Assembly (NCBI RefSeq): GCF_030272615.1
Contig: NC_081408.1
Coordinates: 305,321,950 to 305,385,949 of the forward strand
Direction: 5' to 3'
Source: Cryptomeria japonica
Lineage: Eukaryota > Streptophyta > Pinopsida > Cupressales > Cupressaceae
DNA: 64,000 nucleotides
Numbering within the stretch: the first letter of the stretch is position 1; the number at the start of each line of letters is the position of its first letter. Under the pieces are notes generated by a model. The model was not told the DNA's origin. It did no database searches and saw only the letters and a list, made by a program, of their open reading frames with translations. Made by a program: the position numbers and the translations under genes. Positions 21,060 to 32,371 of the stretch are shown here, piece by piece.

Positions 21060-22740
21060 ATGAAGCTTGAATTTGAATTTGGTATATTATTTTTATTAGT
21101 GTGCTTGAATTTGACATTTTGTTTTTATTTACATGAATGTGTGTTTGAGTTTTGCCATTTAGTTTTTGAACATGTTTGAATTTTGGCATACACTAATCAT
21201 TTGTTTGAAGTGACTTATAAACTTTTGGCATACACTAGTCATTTGTTTCACTTTGGCATCTACTATCTATTGGAAGTGTGTTTAACTTAGGCATTTAATA
21301 TGTAGATCTATTGTTAGACCTTTGACATTCACTTTGTGTGCATGTTTATATTTCAGCTTCCTCTTCGTAATTTTTTAACTTTGTGTGAAGTGTGTGTGTG
21401 TGTGAAACATCCCCTTATTCTTTAACTTTGTTACCTTCTTATATTGTTTGTTGACATTCCTTTGTTTGAATTCTAGCATACCTTTATTGTATCTTTGAGC
21501 TTTCTTTGAAGTGGGTGAGGGAACTTTGATCTTGTATTCATTCACAAGAGGGAAGAGAGGGAGTGTGTTTGAACTTTTTGTAATAAGTGTGTTTGAACTA
21601 ATTTTGTAAAAAGTTGGTTTAAATTACTTATATTTAACTTTTGTACTCACATTACATGCATGTTTGAACTTTGGTGTATATTTACTTTGTATTGTGAAGT
21701 GTTTTAATTTTTCGTATTGACCTTGTGTGTGGTTGAGCTAACTTTTTGTGAAGTGTTTCTTAACTTTGTTATTTACTTTTGTGTATAAAGCTCCAATATT
21801 TACTTGGTGCTGAGTTGAACTTAATTTTTGTCAAGCATGTTTGAACTTTGACGTCTATTTTGTGAGGAGTTTTAATTTTGTCATTCACTTTGTGCATTTT
21901 TGAACTCCGATGTTTACTTTGTGTGAAGATTTATAAACTTAGTATATGTTTTTTACATTTGAACTTCCACATTGAACTTTGTGTAAGAGTGTACTAACTT
22001 TGGCATTCAGTTATGTTTAAACTTCAACATTTATTTTGTATATGTGCGAAGTGTGTATTTTTAACAAAGTGTGTGAAATGTGTTTTAACTTCACAAATTC
22101 ACTTTATGTAAAAACTATAGTAAATTTTGACATTCATTTATGTGAATGTTTAAATTTTGGCATTTACATTTGTGTGGATTTGCCTTTGTGTATTTTTACA
22201 TTAGGCATGTATGTGCATAGACAAACAATATGTGAAATGTGTTTTAACTTTGCAAACTTTTTTTATTTTTTTAATTTGGCATGAGTGTGAACATTTATTA
22301 TTAAGTATTTTGAGTGAATTTTTTGTTGTGGTTTAATTATTAAGTATTATGATATTTTTTAATTTTAGTGTAACTTGATAATATTTAAATAGTCAAAGTT
22401 ATTAGCAAGTTGTAATTTAAACATGTTTGTTTAGTGTTTTATTTTCAAATTCATTTACCATTTGTGTCAAGTGTGTGTATGAATTTTTATTTATTTATTT
22501 ATTGTTTATTCAAGTTTGGATTTTAATTTTTGGATAGAAGTGTGTGTTTGAGCTTTGACATTTAGTTTGTGTATATTCTTGAATTTTGACATATACACCA
22601 ATTGTTTGTTTGAAGCAACTTTTAAACGTTTATGTTGAGCGTATTTTATTTTGGCATCCACTAGTTGTTGGAATTGTATTAGAACTTCAGTATTTAGTTT
22701 GTATGCATAATTTTTAGTAACATTGTCATCCCTTTATTGT
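21060..22740 (+). repeat. Long degenerate tandem repeat on TTTGAACTTTGGCATTTAC
   Basis: For about 1.7 kb the sequence repeats variants of GTGTGTTTGAACTTTGGCAT followed by TTACTTTGTGTG, with spacing of roughly 35-50 bases and heavy divergence. The same family recurs at 38380-39100. There is no coding potential. Confidence 0.8.
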
Positions 22741-22877
22741 TTGATTGAACATTTACATCCCCTTATATTGATTTTAATAAGTAAATTCAATAACTAAATT
22801 TGCACATAATTAATCTATTGTTTATTAATATATTAATATGCAATATATCAAATTATAAATATATTAGTATATGATAT

Positions 22878-22878
<1 letters not shown>

Positions 22879-22931
<53 letters not shown>

Positions 22932-22980
22932 AGGGGGGAGGCAGAGAGAGATAAAGAGAGGGAGGGGGAAGGGGTCATAT
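22879..22980 (+). repeat. (AG)n microsatellite and purine-rich flank
   Basis: A pure AG run at 22879-22926 passes into G-rich purine sequence containing GCAGAGAGAGATAAAGAGAG. This is the inverted counterpart of the CT-rich block at 23713-24026. Confidence 0.9.
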
Positions 22981-23712
22981 TGTGTCCTATGACCCTTTAG
23001 GTGTCAAATTTTTGTAAGCAGTATTGGCATTGCTTTTTATATTGTAATAATGGTTCATCTTGCCACCTTATGACACACTATGACCCATTATGACACCATA
23101 TTGGATCGTTATGGGTCCTATGGTGTCCTCAGGGGTCATATTGTGTCTTATGACCCCTTACGACACCAAATTGTGTCGTTATTGGTCATATTGTGTCCAT
23201 ATGACCCCTTAGGACACAATATGACCCTTTACAACACTATATGGTGTTGTTATGGGTCATATGACACCATATGGTGTCGTTAGGGGTCATATGGTGTCCT
23301 AAGGGGTCATGGGATACCATATGACCCCTAAGGACAACATATGACCCCTTATGACACCATATTGGGTCGTTATGGGTCCTATGGTGTTCTAAGGACACCA
23401 TATGACCCCTTACAAGACCAAATTGTGTTGTTATAGGTCATATTGTGTCATATGACCCCTTAAAACACCATATGACCCTTTACAACACTATACGGTGTCG
23501 TTATGGGTCATATTGTGTCCTACGTAGTCATATTGGGTCATATATCCCCTTAAGACAACATATGACCCCTTACGACACCAAATTGTGTTGTTATGGGTCA
23601 TATTGTGTCATATGACCCCTTAAGACACCATATGACCCCTTAGGACACAATATGACCCCCTATGACACCATATTGGGTCGTTATGGGTCCTAAGGGGTCA
23701 TATGACCCCTCT
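22970..23712. repeat. Palindromic satellite of TATGACCCCTTAGGACACCA units in both orientations
   Basis: About 740 bp are composed almost entirely of ATGACCCCTTA-GGACACCAT words and their reverse complements (ATGGTGTCC-TAAGGGGTCAT). Neighbouring units meet head to head to make exact palindromes such as GACACCATATGGTGTC. Variants include CGACACCAAATTGTGTCG. The plus-strand open frame across it is a product of the repeat, not a gene. Confidence 0.85.
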
Positions 23713-23717
23713 CCCCT

Positions 23718-23781
<64 letters not shown>

Positions 23782-23878
23782 ATCTCTAATCTCTCTCTTT
23801 CTCTCCCTCTCCCTTTATCTCTCTCTCCCCCTCTCCCCTAATCTCTCTCTACCCCTACCCCCTTCCCCCTCTCTCCCC

Positions 23879-23917
<39 letters not shown>

Positions 23918-24026
23918 ATCTCTCTCTTTCTCTCCCTCTCCCTTTATCTCTCTCTCTCTCTCCCCCTCTCCCCTAATCTCTCTCTACCCCTACGCCCTCC
24001 CCCCTCTCTCCCCTAATCTCTCTCTC
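23713..24026 (+). repeat. (CT)n microsatellites and CT-rich tandem copies
   Basis: CT runs cover about 23720-23780 and 23883-23916. A CT-rich unit of about 100-130 bp with TTTCTCCCTCTCCCTTTATC occurs twice (from about 23781 and about 23917), each ending in a run of CTCTACCCCTAC and CTCTCCCCTAATC. Confidence 0.9.
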
Positions 24027-24161
24027 TAAAATATGAGTACTCAAATCGGATATCCAATTTCTGCCACTGCCACTAATGTGGCAACAGTAAAAAAAAAAGG
24101 CGGCAACAGGAATTATTTTTGGGGCCCCAAATTTATGCATTAAAATCAAACAACAGATTTC

Positions 24162-24169
24162 TATAAATA
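24162..24169 (+). promoter_or_regulatory. TATA-like box upstream of the 24318 frame
   Basis: TATAAATA lies 149 bp upstream of the first ATG of the decayed gene at 24318. The position is plausible for a plant promoter, but there is no further support. Confidence 0.3.
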
Positions 24170-24317
24170 AAAAAGAGCCTTGTGGGCCATTTTGTGGATT
24201 CCAAAGACCCACATTCTTCACATTATGGTTTATGTTGACAATCATAGGTTTTTAGACAGGTTGAGACAAATTTGTGCTTTAGAGAGATTCTTAAAGTCAA
24301 ATATTTTGTGGAGGTAA

Positions 24318-24644
24318 ATGGGGAGTAGTAGTCGTCGGAAGTCTAAACGCAAAAGAAAGCTTTCAAATGACCAAATTGAAGTGTATAGAGAAAGAGATAG
24401 AGAAGATCATAGGAGGAGAAGACAAGGTATGTTAAATATTGCTAATGTTACTTCAAGTGAAGGGGAAATTGAATTTGAAAATGTTGAACAAGTTATTGAA
24501 AATGAAAATGTAGATTTTGAAAGTCATAATGAAAGAGCTCAACATGATGTGAGAATGGAAAGTGAAAATTTGGGAGTTGACAATGAAGGTGTCCATAATT
24601 TTGGTGTAAATATGATTTTTTTGACATTGGAGGCGAAAATGTAG
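24318..24644 (+). pseudogene. Charged N-terminal frame, probably the start of the decayed DDE-like gene
   Basis: 108 codons starting MGSSSRRKSKRKRK, rich in Arg and Lys and then in Glu and Asn with repeated ENxxFE-like phrases. The basic start could be a nuclear signal. No domain is recognised. It reads in the same direction as the transposase-like core 1.5 kb downstream. Coding-looking pieces continue near 24920-25180 (NSIGKNTKERDKRAAEKVI), so I place it in the same gene by inference. Confidence 0.4.
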
Positions 24645-25181
24645 AAAATTTTGACATATGTGAAATTTTTTGACATTGAAGGTGGAATTGCTCAACCAAG
24701 TGAATAATATGTAACACCTAATTACTTCAGAAATGAAGACCCTCTCATGGATGAAAGACAAATTCCAAATCCAAGACCTTCAAGAACCCCAAAATGGTCA
24801 CTTGAAATTGATGAGAACATTATTGCGAATCTTGAAGGCAAGAGGTCAACAAGAATCGTTTGATTGTGGGCTACACAACTTTTCAACCAAAATTTTAGCA
24901 ATAAGACATTGATCGAGCAATGTTAACTTTTTCTTCAATTGCTAAAGATGATAAAGATGAGACAATTGCTAAACAAATTGAAGATTCGTATGAACAAGAA
25001 GATGGAGAGAAATTCGATTATTGTCAAAAATCTATCTAATGCTCTCAATTCTATTGGAAAGAATACCAAGGAAAGAGATAAGAGAGCCGCTGAAAAAGTG
25101 ATTACAACCTCCTTAGTAAGCCAGGGTGAACCCACAATAGTGGGTTACACTTTTTTGCCAACTTCGACACCACAATATTAA

Positions 25182-26060
25182 TTTTCAAAAAAAGCTTCAG
25201 ATTCAAACACCTATTACTTCTAAACCATAAGGAATTTGTAGATGATGTGATTTGTGTCATTTTGTATGTAGATTTCAAAAATATTTTTTTGATAATTTTT
25301 CAAATCAATTTTTTTTCCATTTTTCTATCTCCCTCGAAAACTAGTTTTTTTTTTCAAAAAACAACATTTTTAAAGAGAGATACTCACTCTGTATAGCATA
25401 ACTTCATTTTTTTTTCTATAATAGATATGGATGTGATTATTTAGAATTTGGTTTTGTAACATCCATATCTAGTGTTTGCAATTAGTTTTGCAACATTATC
25501 TTCAATATTTTATATTTTATTAAGATTTGAAGTCGAGTTAACTGTAATTTTGAAATATGTCCATTTGATATTACATAACTAGTTGTATATGTAAAGAAAA
25601 TCAATTTTTTTAATTTTTATTTGGAAAGAGGATTTCAATACCTAGTGCGTAAATTTTTTCTAATTTTTTTGGGTTACGTTTACTATTTTTCCTTAAGCAT
25701 TGAACAAAGAAGTTCATGTTCAGTGAAAACCCTACATTTATAAGAAATAAAATAAAAATAATAAAATTAAATGTATTAAAAATTATACTATTTGGAAAGT
25801 TTATAACAAGGGATAAATACAAAAAAAACAAAAAAACTTTTAAATGAATAATTCATTTGACCCACCAAAAGCTAATTTAAAATTGGTTTTTTATTAGCAT
25901 TTGATAGATGCAAAGGAGACTCCATTGCGAGTATGATTTAGAAGTAGAGAGGTTCTATCCAAGAAATTTTGATCTAACTCTCTTCAATTAATTACTTCAA
26001 ATGAGACCTCTTAAAGCTTAAAATCGTTATATTTTTTTAAAAATGCATGATTTCAACAAG
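25182..26060. other. AT-rich spacer within the decayed gene
   Basis: No coding frame is seen. It may be an intron or an old insertion between the N-terminal part and the core. Confidence 0.4.
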
Positions 26061-27670
26061 AATTAGGATGTACGAAAAAGTGGGAACCAACATTGTGAGT
26101 TCACCAGCCATCAATTGAGGAAGGCTCGTCGAATGAGACAAACTTGTGTTGATTTGAACATAAACTGTAAAAATTTGGATAGAGCACTTGCATGAAGACA
26201 AAGACTTGACGATCCACTTCAACATGATACATGAGCTTTTGGTGATGTGTTGATAGAAAGTTGTTTGACAATGTGGAGGAGATTCAACAATTTTAGCACT
26301 CTAATTTTAGAGTATCACCAAATTTAAAGGATGTTTTGAAATTAATAATCATCAATTGAAACCACACACCACATCCCAAACATTTCTTGGAATCAAGCCA
26401 AACAATATTGTACAATTTTTTTTGTGAAGTACATCCAACTTTGCAAATATCACAAAGGGTCTTTGAATCTTTGAAGGCATTTTATTGTGTACCTCTTAAG
26501 ATTCGTAATACTTGTTGCAAGTACCATGTGGAGTTTTCAATGTACCATGAACTTTTATGCCATATTCGTTCGCGATGCATACTAATGAGATGTTGCAGGA
26601 GTGTGGTGCAATGTTATTTTCGAGATCATCAAGAGACTTGCAAGATGTATTTTTATGCCTTGGAGATGATGGTTGCTATTTCTATAAAAATGATTGTTTG
26701 AATGAGAAGTGCTCACAATGTGATGGGTTGTTAAAGTTTGTTTCATGTTTTCATGAGGGCGGCAAACACGAGTTTGGAAAGAATTATGTTGAGAAAAAAA
26801 GATACGAGACAATTAAATATACTTTAAAGAGTGGAGATGAAGGTTCTAGATGCGAATTAGTCTCAAGAGAAGTGAGTGTTGCTGATTTTATTTTGGATTT
26901 TAAGGAAAATCTTTTCTACAAGTATGCAAGGCACACCCATAGGTCTCAGTGGTTGGATCAATAGTTCAGGATGTGTAAGAACTCTTTCCCGATTGGCACT
27001 ATTGTATCGATGGTTGATTTTGCAGAGAACTATACATTGCAACCACAGAATGAGGTACAGTCTTAGTACTACATTTCAATCTAGATTGCTATTTTTGTTC
27101 ACATTACATATAAACATGCTCCTGATAGTACATAAGAGGACATGAAGATAATCCAGGAGTATCATTTTTATATGAGTGATGATAGATCACACTCCTTCGA
27201 ATATGTGCAATATTCTTTTGAGATTTTTTTTGAGTTCTTGTATGAGAAAGATATTGCAATTGATCGACATCTCATATGGTCAGATAACTGTACGACTTAA
27301 TTCAAGAATGCTCGTATATTTTATTGGGTGAGTAGAATGCATGTAGGGAGGTGTATACCTCATATTTGGTGTTTTTTTAAGGAAGGGCATGGGAAGGGGG
27401 AGCATGATGGAGCAGGTGCTTGTTTGAAGAGAGCTCTAGTTAAGGAGCAATTGAGGATTTCAAGTGCAAGTTTCTGTGATGCACGTTCTATTGTTGATTG
27501 ATGTAGTTCAACATTGTCACATGGAGGTACTCTTGATTCAATAGTGACCAGATTCTTTTGGTTGGTTGAGGAGGGAACAGTGGGAGAAAGATTGGATTGT
27601 CAAACAATTAAAGATTATTCAAAGATGCATTCATTTCTCAGCTCAAATACAAGTACATGGACCATTTGGA
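26060..27670 (+). pseudogene. Decayed gene with DDE-transposase-like motifs
   Basis: Pieces in order: RKARRMRQTC and LDRALA (26118 on), NFFCEVHPTLQISQRVFESL with NTCCKYHVEF (26390-26550), a Cys-rich stretch (CLNEKCSQCDGLLKFVSC, 26690-26760), then VDFAENYTLQPQNEVQS (27013), WSDN at 27277, FKNARIFYWVSRM, and HGKGEHDGAGA (27388-27420). Asp27016, Asp27283 and Glu27400 or Asp27406 are spaced like a DDE catalytic core (89 and 39-41 residues). I know this motif set from uncharacterised plant and animal proteins that look TE-derived, but I cannot name the family. From 26557 the frame has six stops (TAG 26962, TAG 27064, TAG 27082, TAA 27133, TAA 27298, TGA 27499), each one C-to-T step from Gln or Arg codons. 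At least two frameshifts lie before 26701. Confidence 0.55.
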
Positions 27671-28190
27671 CATGAGCGTTGGTTTTTTTTTTTGTTAGAG
27701 TTGTGTTCGGTGTGATTGGGATCAATGCGAGTCAAGTGAGTGGGTTGATACGTGGGTTCCACAATATCCTTGTCAAACGATGACATGGAAAGTTCACTTA
27801 AGTATGAGCGTCTATCAGATATTGTATAGCCAAGACATGTTTTTGTAGTTGTTGCACCGTAAGAGAATGAAGAGAGATCATAATATTGGTTGGCACATTG
27901 TGTAGACGAAAAACATAAGCTAACACAACCAGTGACAGATGATGATGGGTTGACATATCCTAAAAGTTTAGTTGTTGTGGGAGCTTGGTTGCGAACACAC
28001 ATGATTAGAAAGAATGGCATACTTGCATTTGGAGACTATGAGAGACACAAAACCATTCTCATGTATTCACACGTTATTATAGCTACAAAAGTCAAGTTGT
28101 TGAAGCATCAAGCAAAATCGAAGACCAAAGAGTTATGGATAGTGACTACTGCTGGTCATGAAGCAATACTAGACATAGGGTAAGAATGCC
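27671..28190 (+). other. Continuation of the decayed gene, unclear
   Basis: A 97-codon plus-strand frame at 27890-28183 (containing MYSHVIIATKVKLLKHQAK) might be the C-terminal part of the upstream gene or unrelated. No motif decides. Confidence 0.25.
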
Positions 28191-28194
28191 TACC

Positions 28195-28672
28195 TGGACA
28201 AGTCAGAACTGACGGTTTGTGATCACGACAAACATAATGAGAAATTGGCCACACGACAACATTTGATTGAATGAGATTGACGATTTTTTTGCCAGTTGAA
28301 AAAGTGTTGCCTTAATAAAACCATAGAGAATATTGAAAACCCGAGATAGGATTTTGTAGGGACCCCTCTTTTGGCCCCGTAGGTTCAAACAGATCGTTTG
28401 CAGGTGCCACAAATTCCAATTAGGTCCCGTCAAAGTTTGACAATTTTTTAGCACTTAGGGCGTTCAAGGGACGACGTCGGTAGGGTATGACCTTGAGTGT
28501 TCGATTGAGTGGGGGGGGGGTGGACATGTCAAAACTGATGGTTCGTGATCATGACGAGCAAAACGAGAAATTGGCCACGTGACAACATTTGATTGAATGA
28601 GACTGATGATTTTTTCACCAACTGAAAAAATGTTGCCCTAATAAAACCGTAGGGAATCTTGAAAAACTGAGA
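28195..28672. repeat. Direct repeat of about 155 bp, period 327 bp
   Basis: 28195-28354 and 28522-28672 share TGGACA, GTTTGTGATCA or GTTCGTGATCA, GAGAAATTGGCCAC, GACAACATTTGATTGAATGA and AATAAAACC. On the minus strand both read with similar residues (FNQMLSRGQF and similar), but the frames differ in length and I do not call them genes. Just before the second copy is a run of ten G. Confidence 0.8.
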
Positions 28673-28845
28673 TGAATTATTTCGACAAATGAATCCCCCA
28701 TTGACAAATTTTTTACAACTTTTGAGCAATCTTGAGCAATTTTGCCAATATGAGTAACCTATGAATAGACATAACAAATATTGGTCTAGATGACATTATT
28801 ACATAAAAAATGATTATATTTCACCTTATTTACATTGAGAATCCA

Positions 28846-29604
28846 TCAAAACACTTGTCTTCCAAATTTGACCTCGTGGAGGCTTGAAATATCCTGTTGC
28901 ACTGAATCACAAGAAGGCAAACTTGTCAAACTAGCTGCATCATCAGGTGCAAGAGGTGATATGATATCAATAGGAGGAAATGGAATGGAAGGCTCAAGAA
29001 TGGGGTCACATGTGAGAATCCCCAAGTTCAAGTACCCAAAGTTATCTTCAAAATATGAATCATCAACATAGGAAGAATCAACCTCATCAATAGGACCAAA
29101 ATGTGAAAAGGAGTACAACCAAGATGCATGATCAACCACCCCAGTTGCAATGATAGCTCTAGTCTCCAAGTCTCTAATGATAATTGAATCAGGTGTGAAC
29201 TCCACAGTTTTCCTAGTTTCCCCATGTGTGATTTGATAGATGGAAAGAAGATTGTTTGTCAAATTGGGTACACACAACACATCATTGAAGGAGTTATCCC
29301 TAATGGCAATAGATCCTTTCCCAATCACATCCATGTATGTATGATTGCCCATCAAAATCTGCAGGATTTGGCAAGGCTCAAATGAAGAGAACATAGATTG
29401 TGAAGATGCCATATGATGAGAAGCCCCTGAATCTAGAAGCCATCTTCCTAAATCATGACTTGTAGTAGCACAAATAGCTTGTCCCTTTCCTTTATCTGTC
29501 CTAAAAGAGTGATCATTTCCTTTATCTTTTTCTTTGGAAGAAGAAGTCGATGTAGACATTCTAGAAGGTAGGTTGATTTTGTTCTTTTCAAGAAGATGCT
29601 TCAA
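28846..29604 (-). pseudogene. Copia aspartic protease region
   Basis: The frame contains WLLDSGASHHMASSQSMF, the copia retropepsin active site (Asp-Ser-Gly), with the flap region following (VLCVPNLTNNLLSI). Protease would release the gag and pol proteins of the element. After YSFSHFGP the sequence turns into an acidic and proline-rich tail instead of the usual pre-integrase domain, and the frame ends at 28846. No catalytic change is visible, but the protein lacks its normal pol partners. Confidence 0.85.
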
Positions 29605-29625
29605 CTCATCAATATCCTTCTTGTA

Positions 29626-29982
29626 ACAATGATGTTCATCATGTCCTGACTTCTTGCAATAGGCACAAAAAAGATTGTCCTTATAAGATTTCCTCTTAGG
29701 TTAGGATGTAGAATCACCTTGTTGTGGAGAGGATGATTGTTCTCCATCTTGTTGTGGTTCTGATTTAGGTTGCTTTTGATTCTTGCCTTTTCCTTGATTT
29801 CTTTGATTCCACTTATTAGCCACCAAAGCTTGTGAATTTGAAGATTTGAGAATCCCCATCTTGGTCAACTAAGATTGCTCAAGTATCAACATCTCCGTGA
29901 ATACATCAAATGAGGGAGAAGTGTATGAGGAACCTTGAGCTAACCTATGGGTGTGAAAGCTAGATACAAAGGCCGCATACTC
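29626..29982 (-). pseudogene. Copia gag C-terminal part with zinc knuckle
   Basis: CAYCKKSGHDEHHC at 29667 to 29626 is a CX2CX4HX4C knuckle that binds the element RNA. Upstream (toward 29980) is a Lys, Gln and Ser-rich linker. A stop near 29702 and another near 29870 interrupt the frame between gag and the knuckle. Confidence 0.85.
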
Positions 29983-30450
29983 TTAAGGAAGCTTGTCCAA
30001 CAAGTTATAAACCAATTGAGCATCCTTTTTGTCAATTTCACCATCATTTAACTTTTCTCTTAGCTCATTTGTTTTTGTGACATAATCTTGGATTGTATCA
30101 AAATCCTTGGGATCCAAAGTTGTAAGTTCACTATCAAGCTTGTAGCTCTTAATCTCATCAACTTGATCATACAATTTCTCATAAATATCCCAAGCCTCTT
30201 TAAATGTAGTACACTTATCAATGTAAAAAATGAGGTCATCCGATACATACTTTCTAAGAGTTCCAAGTGCCATAGTATTCTTAATGAGTCATTCAATTTG
30301 AGCATTGGGATCAACCTTAGCATCAGGTGGTGTTGTTATAGTTCCATTTACATAATGAATGAGTCATTTTTCCATTAGTTTACTTCATATCTTTATCTTC
30401 CATGAAGCATAATTATGAGGAGTTAAAAGTGGAAATTTAGGAGAACTCAT
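29983..30450 (-). pseudogene. Copia gag capsid (UBN2 type)
   Basis: The ATG at 30450 opens MSSPKFPLLTPHNYASWKIK, the usual start of copia gag, soon broken by a stop. The following 97 codons (30273-29983) include RKYVSDDLIF, TFKEAWDIYEKLY and DYVTKTNELREKL, typical of the gag-polypeptide family that forms the virus-like particle. Two stops occur before 30273. Confidence 0.88.
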
Positions 30451-32022
30451 AGCAACCAAAATGAAAAAACACAAGATAGAGAGAGGCACAATCACACAAG
30501 ACACCCCCCAAATTACTCAATCAAGAAACCCCCCCCAGAATGGTGATTTGACACTTTATACTTAGTGCGTATACAATGGCCCACTTGAAAAACAAGGCAA
30601 GGTGGACTTTTGATTTCAATCTTAAAACTGCCTCATATAGGCTATAGGAGACCTCAACAAATAGTGCAAGTGATCTAAATTGAGATCCAAGCGAAATACA
30701 AGTACCAAATAGGCCAAAAATGACCAAATATTGAAAGTACAATTTCTACTCAAAATCACTGCAAACTAACAGTAGATTATGAAATTGGACAAAAAATTAT
30801 GCACTTAAAAAAAAATGACACTTGAAAAGGAGGTCGTATGACCCCAAACGAAGCCTCTGAAGTTGCAAAATCGGGGATTAGACAGGTACAACCATGAAGA
30901 TATGAAAATTCTGAAAAAATCCATCCATCAAAATCAGAGAATTCCTCCACCACTACGAAGAGCACGAAATTCTAGTCCATTTCAAACAAAATTGCACCAA
31001 AAAAGGAGCAAAAATGTGCAAGTTACGGCCTTCCAAAACTACAAAAATGAAAAGCTCAATGAGGGGGGTAAAAAAAGTTCAAAATACTGCTGACGTGGTG
31101 CTGATGTTAACAATCTGTGAGCTTAAAATTGATGGTTGTCTAACTGTCGAAAAAACTTCACCTCCCCCTACATGGTTGTCTGTACCGTACAGACTATACA
31201 TGTGGTAGAAAAATGGTTGGTGACATGCCATACAGAATCTGAGGTTGCTGATGACATGCTGCTGACTCAACAATTCTGCGTGGTGAGTGAAAGGCTGCCA
31301 TGTGACGCAGTCTGGGTGGTGGAGTGGCAGAGGCCGCAAGAAATAGAGACCGTCGTCGAGGAAAAGCCAGGCAGGGCCGGAGAACACAGCCAGCGGGGGT
31401 CGGAAGTTGTGCAACAGGCAGCCGAAGGACGTGTAGTGGTCAGAGGACGTACAACGGCTGGCGGGAGCAGGAGCCGGTGGGTAGTCGGTGGCTAGGGAGA
31501 AGGTCGGCAGTGAGGCAGCCTGGTGGGGAGGAGGCCGACAACAATGGGAGCAAACCACGACGGGCCAGGGAATCTGCAACCATGACGGAAGAAAAGACTA
31601 GCAGCGGGGTTATACTAGAGCCAGAGATGGGGACCGGCTAGTACGAGTTTGCAGAAATTTAAATGTGCAAAGTACAGTGTCGGGGGCTTAAACCCCTCAA
31701 AAAATATACTTTTTTAAATATTTTTTATTTTTAAATAATAAAACCTTAACACATAAAAACCTGCGAAAATAATATAAATAAGAAATTTCAAAATTCGCAG
31801 AAACAATATTTTTAAAATATCCATACCGCTAGCTTTATAGGCTAATTTTTCCTCCAAAATCGACTTTCTCCAAAATAGGTTGAGTTTATAGTCAAAATTT
31901 ATGGAAACAACCTTCCAGACTCAACCGTGATGTCCAAATTGCCATATGACGCCCCCCAAAAATGCATATCCCCAAATCTAAAAATTGAAGCCTCCAGAAT
32001 GACTAATCAAAGACGCTCTAAT
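30451..32022 (-). other. Copia leader between primer site and gag, with GC-rich insert
   Basis: 1.57 kb, long for a copia leader. The part 31250-31640 is much richer in G and C than the window. A 166-codon minus-strand frame at 31079-31579 and plus-strand frames over it are Pro, His and Ser-rich or Arg and Gly-rich and look like composition effects. There is no domain. Confidence 0.5.
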
Positions 32023-32035
32023 GGCTTTGATACCA
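32023..32035 (-). promoter_or_regulatory. Copia primer binding site
   Basis: On the minus strand TGGTATCAAAGCC follows the LTR end CTCACA directly. It matches the copia primer site TGGTATCAGAGC with one mismatch. Confidence 0.85.
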
Positions 32036-32371
32036 TGTGAGATTTTGCCAAGATCAAGAGTTCAATGAAAAGTACAATAGAGAGACAAAATAGATGATAG
32101 GAATAAACTGTATTCTATCAAGATGAAAATACTGATCAACTGGATCATCAATGGATACATACAATGAATATGAACTTGCTTATATAGGCAAAGCTATATG
32201 GATATGTGAGCACACAAACATGACATGTGGCTCAATAAGAAACAGGGTAGGTAGGAAATAGGTGTGGTAGGTAGGAGAAATAATATAATATTCCACAAGA
32301 GGTGGATCACCCACCGAATGTGGAATGTAACAAAAAGATCACACCATAAAAGTTGAAAATTCTCCTACACA
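32036..32371 (-). repeat. Copia 5' LTR
   Basis: About 336 bp. On the minus strand it starts TGTGTAGGAGAATTTTC and ends AAAATCTCACA. A TATA box (CCTATATAAGCAAG) lies near 32175-32190. The start may be two bases further out, because the sequence there is ACACACA. Confidence 0.8.

Larger units (their letters stand above)
28846..32371 (-). mobile_element. Ty1/copia retrotransposon remnant, gag and protease only, one LTR
   Basis: On the minus strand the order is LTR (32371 to 32036), primer binding site (32035), long leader, gag (ATG at 30450), zinc knuckle and protease, ending near 28846. Integrase, reverse transcriptase and the 3' LTR are absent. The element is truncated at its 3' end or was a short gag-protease derivative. 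It is adjacent to the 28.2-28.7 kb repeat pair. Confidence 0.85.

Noticed and set aside
23080-23283. 67-codon plus-strand frame
   Set aside because: It lies wholly in the palindromic satellite and only translates the repeat.
24453-24761. Minus-strand frames opposite the charged 24318 frame
   Set aside because: They are mirror frames of the plus-strand coding-like sequence.
31136-31641. Plus-strand frames of 105 and 119 codons, Arg and Gly-rich
   Set aside because: They lie in the GC-rich part of a minus-strand copia leader and have no domain. Composition alone explains their length.
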